A stretch of DNA of 64,000 nt from JBKEBQ01 sp047973225 (lineage in GTDB: Bacteria; Bacillota_I; Bacilli_A; Erysipelotrichales; Erysipelotrichaceae). A program made the position numbers and the translations under genes. Position 1 is the first letter of the stretch; each line of letters opens with the position of its first letter. The notes under the pieces are model-generated. The model saw nothing but the letters and a program-made list of their open reading frames with translations. It had not been told where the DNA came from and did no database searches. Below, piece by piece: positions 1-8,005 of the stretch. The stretch lies in the NCBI GenBank assembly GCA_047973225.1, contig JBKEBQ010000053.1, positions 1 through 64,000 on the forward strand. The letters run 5' to 3'.

Positions 1-1
1 G

Positions 2-460
2 AAAATAATGTTTGATATTCCGGCATATGGAGTATCATTAGGTAAAATAATAGATATAATATCTTTATTTATATTGTTTAACGAACAAGAAAAAGCAAAG
101 GAGATCTACGATACATTTTTCAATGAACAAGAAAAAGATGATTGGATACTGAACTTTTTGATGAGCGATGACATTTCAGATTTACAAACGATCAAGGGAA
201 AAGTGAAGTTCAAAAAATTTGACTTACCTATTCAAAAATTAATCTTAGAAGGGGATATTGAAAAAGTAAAAAAACACATGGAAAAGAAGTGGTATAAAGC
301 CAATAATGACGCTGGATGGTATGATGACCATAAGAGTCCTTATAATATTTATAATGGTTACTGGGCATTTGATATTGGCGCTATTGTAAAGAAATTGAAA
401 CTCGATGATAGTGTGATGAAAGATGTGGACTACTATCCATATGATTTGGTGCACTACTAA
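2..460 (+). CDS. PoNi-type (DUF1911) immunity protein, C-terminal part
   Basis: The reading frame is open to the left edge of the window, so the first in-frame ATG at 8 is probably internal and this is the C-terminal ~152 residues of a longer protein. The last ~45 residues carry the hallmarks of the DUF1911 (PoNi C-terminal) family: a GYWAFDIGAIVKKLKLDDS segment followed by a YYPYDLVH tail. Members neutralise PoNe-type DNase toxins that are delivered by contact-dependent secretion systems. The N-terminal part and any toxin partner would lie upstream, outside the window. A hairpin at 495-523 follows the stop. Family call from remembered motif only; the role as an immunity protein is inferred from the family. 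Confidence 0.65.
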   Translation, partial: KIMFDIPAYGVSLGKIIDIISLFILFNEQEKAKEIYDTFFNEQEKDDWILNFLMSDDISDLQTIKGKVKFKKFDLPIQKLILEGDIEKVKKHMEKKWYKANNDAGWYDDHKSPYNIYNGYWAFDIGAIVKKLKLDDSVMKDVDYYPYDLVHY

Positions 461-494
461 AGGAAAGGTAATAAAATCATCTATTGAAAACTTA

Positions 495-523
495 GTAAGT
501 AGAGAGCGTACAGCTCTACTTAC
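495..523 (+). terminator. hairpin after the immunity gene
   Basis: A perfect 10-bp stem (GTAAGTAGAG pairing with CTCTACTTAC) encloses a 9-nt loop and is followed by a T-rich stretch. It lies 35 bp after the stop codon and probably ends the left-edge transcript. The rest of 461-722 holds a weak second hairpin before a T8 run near 559-593 and a promoter for the next gene, but no ORF. Confidence 0.5.
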
Positions 524-680
524 ATAGTTTATTTTACACTCCCGGAGCGCGCCTAGTGAGGAGCACGATCTTTAGGTTTACTCCTGTTTTTTTTATTTGT
601 TTTGTGTACGAATTTCGTAAAAAGCCTGCAAACGAATTTCCTCATAATATAAGGAAATAGAGACAAATATCTGTAGAATA

Positions 681-689
681 TGCTATAAT
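681..689 (+). promoter_or_regulatory. extended -10 promoter of the fluoride channel gene
   Basis: TGCTATAAT is a perfect extended -10 element about 34 bp before the start codon. A clear -35 is not visible (best match near 659-664). No fluoride (crcB-motif) riboswitch could be recognised between this element and the gene. Confidence 0.5.
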
Positions 690-722
690 TGTTTCTGAAA
701 TAAAACAAAAAAAGGGGAACTC

Positions 723-1100
723 ATGATGAATTTTTTAGTTGTCGGGTTGGGTGCTTGTTTGGGTGGAATGCTACGGTATTTATTCTTATCACTATTCACA
801 ACAGAATTTCCATTTTCAACCTTATTGTCCAATGTTCTTGCAGGTTTTTTGATGGGATTCGCCATTGGCATTGCAAGATCTTCAGGTGGTATATCACAAA
901 ATATGAGACTTTTCATAACAACTGGTTTTCTAGGAGGACTTAGTACTTTTTCAGGACTTAGTTTGGACACGGTTGTAATGTTTGAACAACAAAAATATGT
1001 TTTAGGATCGTTTAATATTTTGGTGAATGTGAGTTTGAGTCTTTTTTTTCTAATTATCGGTTTATGGCTAGGAAATATCGTTGTGAATACTATTAAGTAA
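723..1100 (+). CDS. crcB: fluoride ion channel FluC/CrcB
   Basis: A 125-residue, four-helix membrane protein of normal length for the family, which exports fluoride as a dual-topology dimer. Visible family features are G-G-x-x-R-Y near residues 14-19, the N37-x-x-x-G41 helix motif, and the GFLGGLSTFSG block at 68-78, which carries the pore phenylalanine and Ser/Thr track. The family usually reads TTFS here; this copy has STFS. The start at 723 is preceded by AAGGGGAAC. Only one copy is present, whereas some Gram-positives carry two tandem genes, so a homodimer is likely. The gene stands alone and converges with xpt. Confidence 0.9.
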   Translation: MMNFLVVGLGACLGGMLRYLFLSLFTTEFPFSTLLSNVLAGFLMGFAIGIARSSGGISQNMRLFITTGFLGGLSTFSGLSLDTVVMFEQQKYVLGSFNILVNVSLSLFFLIIGLWLGNIVVNTIK

Positions 1101-1147
1101 CATTTATCGTATTTCAATAAGTGTTTAAGACACTTTCAAAAATCATT

Positions 1148-1723
1148 TTAATGCTCTTTTGTGAATGTTATAATGTTATCTTTTAAAGATGCAATTCTTG
1201 CAAGCGAGCATAATGGATATGCTTTATTTGTAATGATATTACGACCTAGTTGAAATGATTTTTCGATTACAATACCAACACCCTTAATCTCGACATACAT
1301 CTGTTTCATTAATTTTTCAAAACCTAAAAAAGCTTCACCATTTGCGAGAAAATCATCTATAAATAAAACTTTGTCATTTTGGCTAAAAAGTGCAGCATCG
1401 ACATATAAATGATAAGGCTTATTTTTTGTATAAGAAAATACTTCAACTGATAAGGGGTGTTCCATCGTTGACGGTTTTTCCTTTTTTAAAAAAATGCAAG
1501 GCACATGAAAACGCAATGCTGAAAAAGCAGCAGGGGCAATTCCACTGCTTTCAATAGTAACAATTTTTGTTATTGAGGTATTTTGAAAGTACATATAAAA
1601 TACATTTGCAATATCACTCATTAAGGAAACATCGATTTGATGATTTAAAAAGTGATCGACTTTAATAATGGATTCTTCCTTGATGACGGCTTCTTGCTTT
1701 ATTTTATCGATAAGTTGTTTCAT
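1148..1723 (-). CDS. xpt: xanthine phosphoribosyltransferase
   Basis: Converts xanthine and PRPP to XMP in purine salvage in the cytosol. The PRPP-binding loop VLFIDDFLANGEA is at about residues 119-131, and the N-terminal VDHFLNHQID and IESSGIAPA segments match Bacillus-type Xpt closely. I chose the ATG at 1723 because GGAG sits six bases before it and the N-terminus then aligns with known Xpt; an upstream ATG at 1735 would add four residues. The start overlaps the stop of the upstream ttcA-like gene by 4 bp (ATGA), so the two are probably translationally coupled. No purine riboswitch is visible before it. Confidence 0.92.
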   Translation of the reverse strand: MKQLIDKIKQEAVIKEESIIKVDHFLNHQIDVSLMSDIANVFYMYFQNTSITKIVTIESSGIAPAAFSALRFHVPCIFLKKEKPSTMEHPLSVEVFSYTKNKPYHLYVDAALFSQNDKVLFIDDFLANGEAFLGFEKLMKQMYVEIKGVGIVIEKSFQLGRNIITNKAYPLCSLARIASLKDNIITFTKEH

Positions 1724-2439
1724 TGTTTTCTCCATAGACGAATGTCTTCGTTGCTTAGTAGGTTTAATAAGTTTTGTTTTGAACCTTTATAGTTGCCTTC
1801 AATTTCGGCTAACAGCGTTTTTACACTTTGACGTTTGGTTAATCCATCATTGGGACAAGCACTTTTTACGATGGGCAAGTGTAAATGCTTTACAGTTTTT
1901 ATAATATCTTTTTCCTCGGTGTAAATGAGGGGACGAATAAAATCTATATTTTTATCATCTAAGTGTATTTTAGGTTGGAATGTTTGTAATTTAGCACCAT
2001 AAAAAGCATTGAGAAACAAGGTTTCGATGGCATCATCTGCATGGTGCGCAAACGCAACTTTGTTTGCACCATATTTTTGTGCAACATTAATAATAGCACC
2101 GCGTTTTAATGAAGAGCATCGACTACAATCAAGGGTTTTATTCTTTTTAGGGTAATGTTTTAATATTTCGTATATATTGGTTTTTTCAATATAAAAAGTA
2201 ATTTTTTCTTTTTTACAAAACTCGCTAACACAGGATATGTCCATGTTTTCGAAACCAAAGTCTAAATAAACACCAATCAAGGTAAAAGATTTGTGTTTGA
2301 AACGCTGATAGTACGTCAGCGCATGTAACAATAATACACTATCTTTACCACCAGAAACCCCGACCACGACGGTATCATGCTTACCCAATAAATGAAAATC
2401 TTCATCAGCTTTACGGATTTTTTTTAAGATTGTTTGCAT
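1720..2439 (-). CDS. ttcA: TtcA-type tRNA 2-thiocytidine synthetase
   Basis: A PP-loop ATPase that would thiolate cytidine 32 of tRNA. The ATP pyrophosphatase signature SGGKDS is at residues 29-34. C105-x-x-C108 plus a later Cys195 match the three cysteines that hold the iron-sulfur cluster in TtcA. At 239 residues it is somewhat shorter than the proteobacterial enzyme (~310). A TilS or other PP-loop thiolase assignment is less likely given the CxxC plus single Cys pattern. It diverges from truB and is coupled to xpt. Confidence 0.8.
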   Translation of the reverse strand: MQTILKKIRKADEDFHLLGKHDTVVVGVSGGKDSVLLLHALTYYQRFKHKSFTLIGVYLDFGFENMDISCVSEFCKKEKITFYIEKTNIYEILKHYPKKNKTLDCSRCSSLKRGAIINVAQKYGANKVAFAHHADDAIETLFLNAFYGAKLQTFQPKIHLDDKNIDFIRPLIYTEEKDIIKTVKHLHLPIVKSACPNDGLTKRQSVKTLLAEIEGNYKGSKQNLLNLLSNEDIRLWRKQ

Positions 2440-2505
2440 ACCATTCTCCTTGGAATCATTATAGCATAGCGCATTAAAAAGTAGTATAATAGAGATGGTG
2501 ATTTT

Positions 2506-3339
2506 ATGAATGGATTATTGGTAATACACAAAGAAAAAGGAATGACAAGTCATGATGTCGTTTTTCGTTTGCGTAAAATATTGCAAATAAAAAAAATTGG
2601 TCATACGGGAACACTGGATCCTAATGCGACAGGAGTTCTTTTAGTAATGGTGGGAAAGGCAACGAAACTATTGCCATTTCTTGAAGATATAGATAAAGAA
2701 TACATTGCGACTCTGGGGTTGGGGAAAAAAACACTGAGTGATGATGTTTGGGGTGAAGTTTTACATGAAAAAGAAATCATTCCCATTGATGATTTAAATC
2801 AAGTGCTACAAAGCTTTGTTGGTGTTATTAAACAGGTTCCACCACGGATTTCAAGCATAAAGATAGCAGGAAAAAAATTGTATGAATATACACGCAAGGG
2901 AGAAATGATTCGCTTACCCAAACGCGATGTTGAAATTTTTTCGATTGTTTTATTGGATTCTAATAAGCGATGTTTTAAAGTGCATTGTAGCAGCGGTACA
3001 TACGTACGTAGTCTTTGTGTTGCCATTGCTGAAAAAACGCAAAATTTGGGATATATGGATTCTTTGGTTCGTTCAAAAGTAGGGCGTTTCGCGTTAAGTG
3101 ATGCTTCTACTTTAGCAGATGTAGAAAAAGGAAATTATCGTTTTTTTTCAAAAGAAGAAGTTTTGAAACATTTACCTTTTATGCGCTATGAGCCAATAGA
3201 AGATATTTATCATGGAAAAAAAATCAATCTTGAAACGATGGATGATCGTGTAGTAATTTGTGATAAAAATCAAATGTGTCTTGCAATTTATGATCGTGTT
3301 GAGCAACATACTTTTAAAAGTGTTCGAGGACTATGGTGA
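2506..3339 (+). CDS. truB: tRNA pseudouridine(55) synthase
   Basis: Isomerises U55 in the T-arm of tRNAs. The catalytic motif GHTGTLDPNATG is at residues 33-44 with Asp38 as the nucleophile, and the N-terminal KEKGMTSHD segment is also typical. Length (277 aa) is slightly short of the usual ~300. It heads a long plus-strand run. The stop TGA shares its last base with the ribF ATG, a common truB-ribF arrangement in Bacillota. Confidence 0.95.
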   Translation: MNGLLVIHKEKGMTSHDVVFRLRKILQIKKIGHTGTLDPNATGVLLVMVGKATKLLPFLEDIDKEYIATLGLGKKTLSDDVWGEVLHEKEIIPIDDLNQVLQSFVGVIKQVPPRISSIKIAGKKLYEYTRKGEMIRLPKRDVEIFSIVLLDSNKRCFKVHCSSGTYVRSLCVAIAEKTQNLGYMDSLVRSKVGRFALSDASTLADVEKGNYRFFSKEEVLKHLPFMRYEPIEDIYHGKKINLETMDDRVVICDKNQMCLAIYDRVEQHTFKSVRGLW

Positions 3340-4271
3340 TGAAAATAATTAAAGTTTTTGCAAATCAAATCGTATGGAATGCCGAATGCTGTATTGGCTG
3401 TATTGGTTTTTTTGATGGCGTCCATAAAGGACATCAAAAATTATTACAGGAAACAAAAAAACTTGCTTTACAAAAAAAATGTTCATCAGCATGTATTACT
3501 TTTGATCAAGACCCTTGGGTTGTTTTAAGACATGACAACTCTATAAAAAATCTCACACCACCTAATGTGCGTTTAGAAAAACTCGATGCTTTAGGAATTG
3601 ATATCTGTTATGTCTTGCATTTCAATAACGATATGGCAAGTTTGAAAAAGGAAAATTTTATTGCATTATTGAAAAACTTAAAAATACAAACGCTTTTGTG
3701 TGGAAATGATTTTCGTTTTGCCTATAAAAATGAGGGAGATGTAAACTATTTACAAAAAAAAATAAATACTATCGTTATGGAAATGCTAGAGTTTGAAGAT
3801 CATAAGGTGGCTTCATCCACTATTGAAAAAAGCATAAAAAATGGAGATATCCGTTTTGCGAATGCATGTCTAGGCAATATGTATGAAATACGCGGGCATG
3901 TCATCCATGGCAATCAAGTAGGGAGAACCTTAGATTTTCCAACCGCGAATATTCAAGTAGATGAAAATTATGTTTGGCCAGCTAAGGGTGTATATGCAGG
4001 CTGTATAAAGGTGCATCATAAAATACATATTGCGATTATCAACGTGGGCTATAATCCCACACTCAACACACGTGTAAATATATCATTAGAAGCTTATATT
4101 CTTGATTTTAATGAGGACATATATGGAGAATATATACATTTGATGTTTTACCAAAAACTTCGTGAAGAAATAAAATTTTCTTCAAAAATCAAATTGATAA
4201 CACAGATGTACAAGGATGAAGAAAGGGTAAGGGAATTACAAGATGAAATTAAAATTGTTTCACAAAATTGA
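3339..4271 (+). CDS. ribF: bifunctional riboflavin kinase / FAD synthetase
   Basis: Makes FMN and then FAD from riboflavin. The N-terminal nucleotidyltransferase motif GFFDGVHKGHQKLL is at residues 23-36, and the C-terminal kinase motif GRTLDFPTAN is at 195-204. I placed the start at 3339 because GAGGA lies eight bases upstream and the ATG overlaps the truB stop by one base; an ATG at 3333 is too close to that ribosome site. The 3' end overlaps the next gene by 29 bp. Confidence 0.93.
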   Translation: MKIIKVFANQIVWNAECCIGCIGFFDGVHKGHQKLLQETKKLALQKKCSSACITFDQDPWVVLRHDNSIKNLTPPNVRLEKLDALGIDICYVLHFNNDMASLKKENFIALLKNLKIQTLLCGNDFRFAYKNEGDVNYLQKKINTIVMEMLEFEDHKVASSTIEKSIKNGDIRFANACLGNMYEIRGHVIHGNQVGRTLDFPTANIQVDENYVWPAKGVYAGCIKVHHKIHIAIINVGYNPTLNTRVNISLEAYILDFNEDIYGEYIHLMFYQKLREEIKFSSKIKLITQMYKDEERVRELQDEIKIVSQN

Positions 4272-5622
4272 TGATACCATAACATTACTTAAACAAAATC
4301 ATGAAGAATATGAAAGTATTCAAAAAGAAATTAAGTATACGCTGTTGAGTGCTTTGCAAGACGATAGTGTTTTAGATATTACAACACGCATTAAGACAGC
4401 AACATCTTTAAGAGAGAAAATCATACGCAATCAATATTATTTGCGTTATGAAACACCACAGGCGATTTTAAATAATTTAAGCGATGTGATTGGTTTGAAA
4501 ATTGATTGTCGTTTTATTCAAGAAGAATTCCAAATTTATGATTGTTTGAAAAAAAAGTTTGTGAAAGCATATGAAGATGGCATTCATGAGGGATATTATA
4601 TGAATGACGAATTCCCCCATATTGCTATGGAGTTAGAAACTCCTCAACCACAAAGTCAAAAAAACGGGTTTTATATTTATCGAATTGATGGATATTACGA
4701 CAATAGTTATACAAAAATCCATTTTGAACTGCAAATTAAATCGCTGGTAAATACCTTTTGGGGGGATATTGAACATAAATTGGTATATAAAAATACAAAT
4801 TTTAATATGTATGACAATTTTATGAGAGAAATGCTTACCTCAATAAAGGCAAACCTAACGATTATTGATCGACAATTACTAGCCATTAATAATGCCATGC
4901 ACTCCACTACCAAACTATCAAGAACTTCTATGGATTTCATTGTTTTTGAAGATTTGATTTCCAAAGCAATCAATGATGTATGTGTAGAAAAATTGACCAA
5001 TTCCATCGGTTTTAGCTTGAATATTAAAGAGACTTCAAAAATATTAGGGAACTATATCTTTCAAAAAAACTTTGAATATTCAGATAACAATAATCAAATT
5101 ACGGCATTGCTGGCTATTTTTTCAAGATTGAATCAAAAGGATCTTGATTTCGAAAATGCTATTGAAATGAATGCAGATCTTCTTTATGAAGATGACTTTA
5201 TCGAGACATTGGGGAAAGACTTACTTGCAAGAATGAATGTTGATTATAATTGGTTTGTCTTTTTTCGTATTCTTTTTGCTTTAGAGCCTGATGAAAATGA
5301 GGAAGACTTCTTATTGTTTCTAAAAGTTTATAAATCAAACATCATCGATGACAATGTTTTTGAAACGTATTTTTGCGAATTGAGCCAACCCGATCAAGAA
5401 AGTATTCGTAGTCAACTGTTGCACATGAGTGCAACTGCTTTGATTGAAGTTGGCGACATAAAAATTGCTCATAATAAATATTTACCAACAGTGAAAGAAG
5501 CTTTACATGATTTTTTGTTGGAACTTCATACCCGCGTTATGAGTGCGAAAGATTTCGAACAATATGCAAAGGCGTACCAAGATGAACTTAACAGTGTAAT
5601 TCATACTGTTTTTCAAGGATAA
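4243..5622 (+). CDS. RelA/SpoT-domain protein, possibly degenerate synthetase
   Basis: The first ~185 of 459 residues resemble the (p)ppGpp synthetase fold: R49-x-K51-x-x-x-S55-x-x-x-K59, D81-x-x-G, E162-x-Q-I-K and W-x-x-I-E-H178. However the segment that normally reads GYRSxH is GFYIYR at 142-147, so the conserved Ser and His are absent. Synthetase activity is therefore doubtful. The C-terminal ~270 residues are acidic and not recognised. A full bifunctional Rel is encoded at 50.8-53.0 kb, so this is a second alarmone-like protein. It starts inside ribF with AAGGG upstream. Confidence 0.6.
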   Translation: MKLKLFHKIDDTITLLKQNHEEYESIQKEIKYTLLSALQDDSVLDITTRIKTATSLREKIIRNQYYLRYETPQAILNNLSDVIGLKIDCRFIQEEFQIYDCLKKKFVKAYEDGIHEGYYMNDEFPHIAMELETPQPQSQKNGFYIYRIDGYYDNSYTKIHFELQIKSLVNTFWGDIEHKLVYKNTNFNMYDNFMREMLTSIKANLTIIDRQLLAINNAMHSTTKLSRTSMDFIVFEDLISKAINDVCVEKLTNSIGFSLNIKETSKILGNYIFQKNFEYSDNNNQITALLAIFSRLNQKDLDFENAIEMNADLLYEDDFIETLGKDLLARMNVDYNWFVFFRILFALEPDENEEDFLLFLKVYKSNIIDDNVFETYFCELSQPDQESIRSQLLHMSATALIEVGDIKIAHNKYLPTVKEALHDFLLELHTRVMSAKDFEQYAKAYQDELNSVIHTVFQG

Positions 5623-5660
5623 TTATGGTATACTAGACGTATACATGAAAGGTGATGAAT

Positions 5661-5993
5661 ATGGCCCAAGAATATATTGCAATGAAGACAAAAAAACACG
5701 GAACTGTCGCACTCAGTACAAATGTTTTTACATCTATCGCACATATTTGCGTAGCAGAAGAGGGAAATGTAGAGGTTGCAGACAATTCACGTTTTAAATC
5801 AAATGTTATAGCGAAAGTGAGTGAAGATAAGTTGATTATTGATGTTGTTGTAAAATTAAAATATTTGAGTAATGTACAAAAGACTTGCGCTAAATTACAG
5901 CATAACATTTTTACTAGCATTAAGAATATGTGTGACATCGAAACTGAAGAAATTGACATTCGGGTTTCGGGATTTGATTTTAAAGAATCATAA
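5661..5993 (+). CDS. Asp23/Gls24 family protein (YloU-like)
   Basis: A 110-residue Asp23/Gls24 domain protein. The alternating strand and helix pattern, the IIDVVVKLKYLSNV core and the final IDIRVSGF segment fit the family. Members associate with the membrane or envelope and are often linked to alkaline or envelope stress. The start is placed at the ATG at 5661, preceded by AAAGGTGAT; an ATG at 5655 is also possible. A TGGTATACT extended -10-like element lies just upstream at 5626-5634. It is followed by a weak hairpin and precedes nusB. Confidence 0.75.
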   Translation: MAQEYIAMKTKKHGTVALSTNVFTSIAHICVAEEGNVEVADNSRFKSNVIAKVSEDKLIIDVVVKLKYLSNVQKTCAKLQHNIFTSIKNMCDIETEEIDIRVSGFDFKES

Positions 5994-5994
5994 A

Positions 5995-6015
5995 AGGTCC
6001 GCTGGGGCTTTTTAT
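5995..6015 (+). terminator. weak hairpin after the Asp23 gene
   Basis: AAAGGTCC and GGGGCTTTTT form an imperfect stem with a short loop ending in a T run, just after the stop codon. It contains one mismatch and a G-T pair. Confidence 0.4.
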
Positions 6016-6030
6016 TTTGATATTTTGCTT

Positions 6031-6060
6031 TTGACTATCTAATAGAAGGGAAAATATGGT
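6031..6060 (+). promoter_or_regulatory. sigma-A-type promoter before nusB
   Basis: TTGACT at 6031-6036 and TATGGT at 6055-6060 are separated by 18 bp, about 30 bp before the nusB start codon. This would separate nusB-xseAB-ispA-dxs from the upstream genes. Confidence 0.5.
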
Positions 6061-6091
6061 AAAATATTTTAACAGAGTATAGGAGTAATAT

Positions 6092-6469
6092 ATGAACCGT
6101 CATGAAACTAGAGAAGTCGCTATGTCTGTACTTTACCAGAGTTTATTATTGGACAAAGACATTAAGCGCGTATTAATTGAAAACAATGATGTCGGAAACG
6201 ATATTAGTCCTTTTTTGTATACATTAACGATTGATGCTTTTCACAATAAATTAGCGTATATTGACAATATCAACAAGCATTTGAAAAAGGACTGGAGTTT
6301 TGATCGATTGGGTTATATTGAACAAGCAATTTTTATTGTAGCTTGTGCAGAATTAGATTTTGAAACAGCACAACGCTCCGTTGTTATCAACGAAGCAATT
6401 GCGTTGGCTAAAAAATATTGTGATGAGGATGTTTATCGTTTGGTCAACGGAGTTTTAGATAAATTATGA
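6092..6469 (+). CDS. nusB: transcription antitermination factor NusB
   Basis: An all-helical RNA-binding protein of 125 residues that works with NusE/S10 in rRNA antitermination. N-terminal RHETREVAMSVLYQ and the C-terminal SVVINEAIALAKKYCDED segment are family signatures. GGAG precedes the start. The stop overlaps the xseA start (ATGA), so translation of the two is coupled, as seen in the nusB-xseA cluster of other Bacillota (folD is missing here). Confidence 0.93.
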   Translation: MNRHETREVAMSVLYQSLLLDKDIKRVLIENNDVGNDISPFLYTLTIDAFHNKLAYIDNINKHLKKDWSFDRLGYIEQAIFIVACAELDFETAQRSVVINEAIALAKKYCDEDVYRLVNGVLDKL

Positions 6470-7806
6470 GTGATCGCATAATTCGTATCGGTCAACTTGT
6501 AAACTATATGAAACGCCAAATAGATCAAGATATTCATTTGCGTAAGCTCATGGTTTCAGGAGAAATTAGTAATTTCACGAAGCATCGAAGCGGTCATTTC
6601 TATTTTTCATTAAAGGACAATGACGCTAAAATGAATTGTGTGATGTTTAAATCCTATGCTATGAATGTACAGATGAACATACAAGAAGGAATGAAGGTAA
6701 TCGTAAGTTGTAGTGTTTCTATGTATGAAGCACAGGGTAGTATTCAACTTTATGTACACGCCTTACAAAGTGATGGCTTGGGAGATTTGTACTTGGCCTT
6801 TGAACAACTTAAAGAAAAGTTGAATGCGCAAGGCTTATTTCTTCAAGAACATAAGCAAGCATTGCCTTCATACCCTATGAATATTGGGGTAATCAGCGCA
6901 AGAACAGGAGCTGCCATCCAAGATGTTATTTCCATTTTAAAAAGGAGATGGCCAATTTGTACGATTACGTTATATCCAAGTTTGGTACAGGGAAGCCATG
7001 CAAGTAGAGATATTATCAAGCATTTAGAGATTGCAGATACGAAGCATCATGATTTAATTTTACTAGTTAGAGGTGGAGGAAGTATCGAAGATTTATGGTG
7101 CTTTAACGATGAACAACTAGCTCATACTATTTATCGGATGCAAACATGCATTGTTAGTGGGGTGGGGCATGAAGTGGATACAACCCTCGTTGATTATGTG
7201 AGTGATGCACGTGCCCCCACACCAAGTGCTGCAGCTGAATTGGTGAGTCCCAATATACAAGACGTTTTATTTCAATTATCTAAGTATCAGCGACAATTGA
7301 ATATACGCATGAGGCATGCATATGAGACATATGAGTCCGTATTGCACTCTTATAAAGAAAAAGCATATTTTAAAGATGGTCATGAACTGTTAAAAGATAT
7401 GCAAGTAAAGTTTATGATGCAAATAGCTAGATTGAGCGCACAAGAAGTGTATACACATCGTCAGCGAAGACGTTTGCAAGGCTATACTAGTGCACTTTCT
7501 CAAGCGGCTACACAAGCCATTATTGATGAAAAACACGCCACCATGGCTATGAAAGAACTATTAAAACAGTCTTTAAGGAGATATCAGCAACAAAAAGAAA
7601 ATCAATGGAAACGATCTATAGAATTGATGGAAGCCTATAATCCACTCGCTATTTTGAAAAGAGGATATAGTATTACAAGCAAAAATTATAAGATTGTTAG
7701 AAGCATTCATGACGTTAAACATGGAGATGAAGTCGCAGTCCGCTTAAGCGATGGATATATAAAAGCAAAAGTAATACAAGGAGATAACAAGAATGAAAGA
7801 GAGTAA
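6466..7806 (+). CDS. xseA: exodeoxyribonuclease VII large subunit
   Basis: Catalytic and DNA-binding subunit of exonuclease VII, which degrades single-stranded DNA. An N-terminal OB fold (residues ~1-100, GEISNFTKHRSGHFYFSLKD) is followed by the catalytic core with GVISARTGAAIQDV and LLVRGGGSIEDLWCFNDE, then a long helical region and a C-terminal segment ending near NPLAILKRGYSI. Normal length at 446 residues. Overlaps xseB by 14 bp. Confidence 0.95.
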   Translation: MSDRIIRIGQLVNYMKRQIDQDIHLRKLMVSGEISNFTKHRSGHFYFSLKDNDAKMNCVMFKSYAMNVQMNIQEGMKVIVSCSVSMYEAQGSIQLYVHALQSDGLGDLYLAFEQLKEKLNAQGLFLQEHKQALPSYPMNIGVISARTGAAIQDVISILKRRWPICTITLYPSLVQGSHASRDIIKHLEIADTKHHDLILLVRGGGSIEDLWCFNDEQLAHTIYRMQTCIVSGVGHEVDTTLVDYVSDARAPTPSAAAELVSPNIQDVLFQLSKYQRQLNIRMRHAYETYESVLHSYKEKAYFKDGHELLKDMQVKFMMQIARLSAQEVYTHRQRRRLQGYTSALSQAATQAIIDEKHATMAMKELLKQSLRRYQQQKENQWKRSIELMEAYNPLAILKRGYSITSKNYKIVRSIHDVKHGDEVAVRLSDGYIKAKVIQGDNKNERE

Positions 7807-8005
7807 TGCAACATTTAAAGAAGCAATGAAACGCTTAGAGCTAATCGTTTCAAAACTAGAAAAAAATGATATTGAATTAGAAGAAGCCATTTCCTATTAT
7901 GAAGAGGGATTGAAGTTAATTCAAACATGTGATATAAAGTTAAAAGATTTTGAAGGGAAAGTACAATCCTTAATGAAAGTGTATGGTAGTGATGAACAAG
8001 ATTGA
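7793..8005 (+). CDS. xseB: exodeoxyribonuclease VII small subunit
   Basis: A 70-residue helical hairpin protein that packs around XseA. FKEAMKRLELIVSKLEKNDIELEEA is the family signature. AAGGAG lies eight bases before the start. Its stop overlaps the start of ispA. Confidence 0.93.
   Translation: MKESNATFKEAMKRLELIVSKLEKNDIELEEAISYYEEGLKLIQTCDIKLKDFEGKVQSLMKVYGSDEQD

Noticed and set aside
540..722. Fluoride riboswitch before crcB
   Set aside because: No GG-GATGG core, pseudoknot partner or typical GCTGATG segment was found; only a weak hairpin before T8 and an extended -10 are visible.
1724..1760. Purine riboswitch before xpt
   Set aside because: The start overlaps the upstream ttcA-like gene by 4 bp, leaving no leader.
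4707..5006. Minus-strand ORF of 99 codons inside the RelA/SpoT-like gene
   Set aside because: No ribosome site and no recognisable protein; it lies fully inside a well-supported gene.
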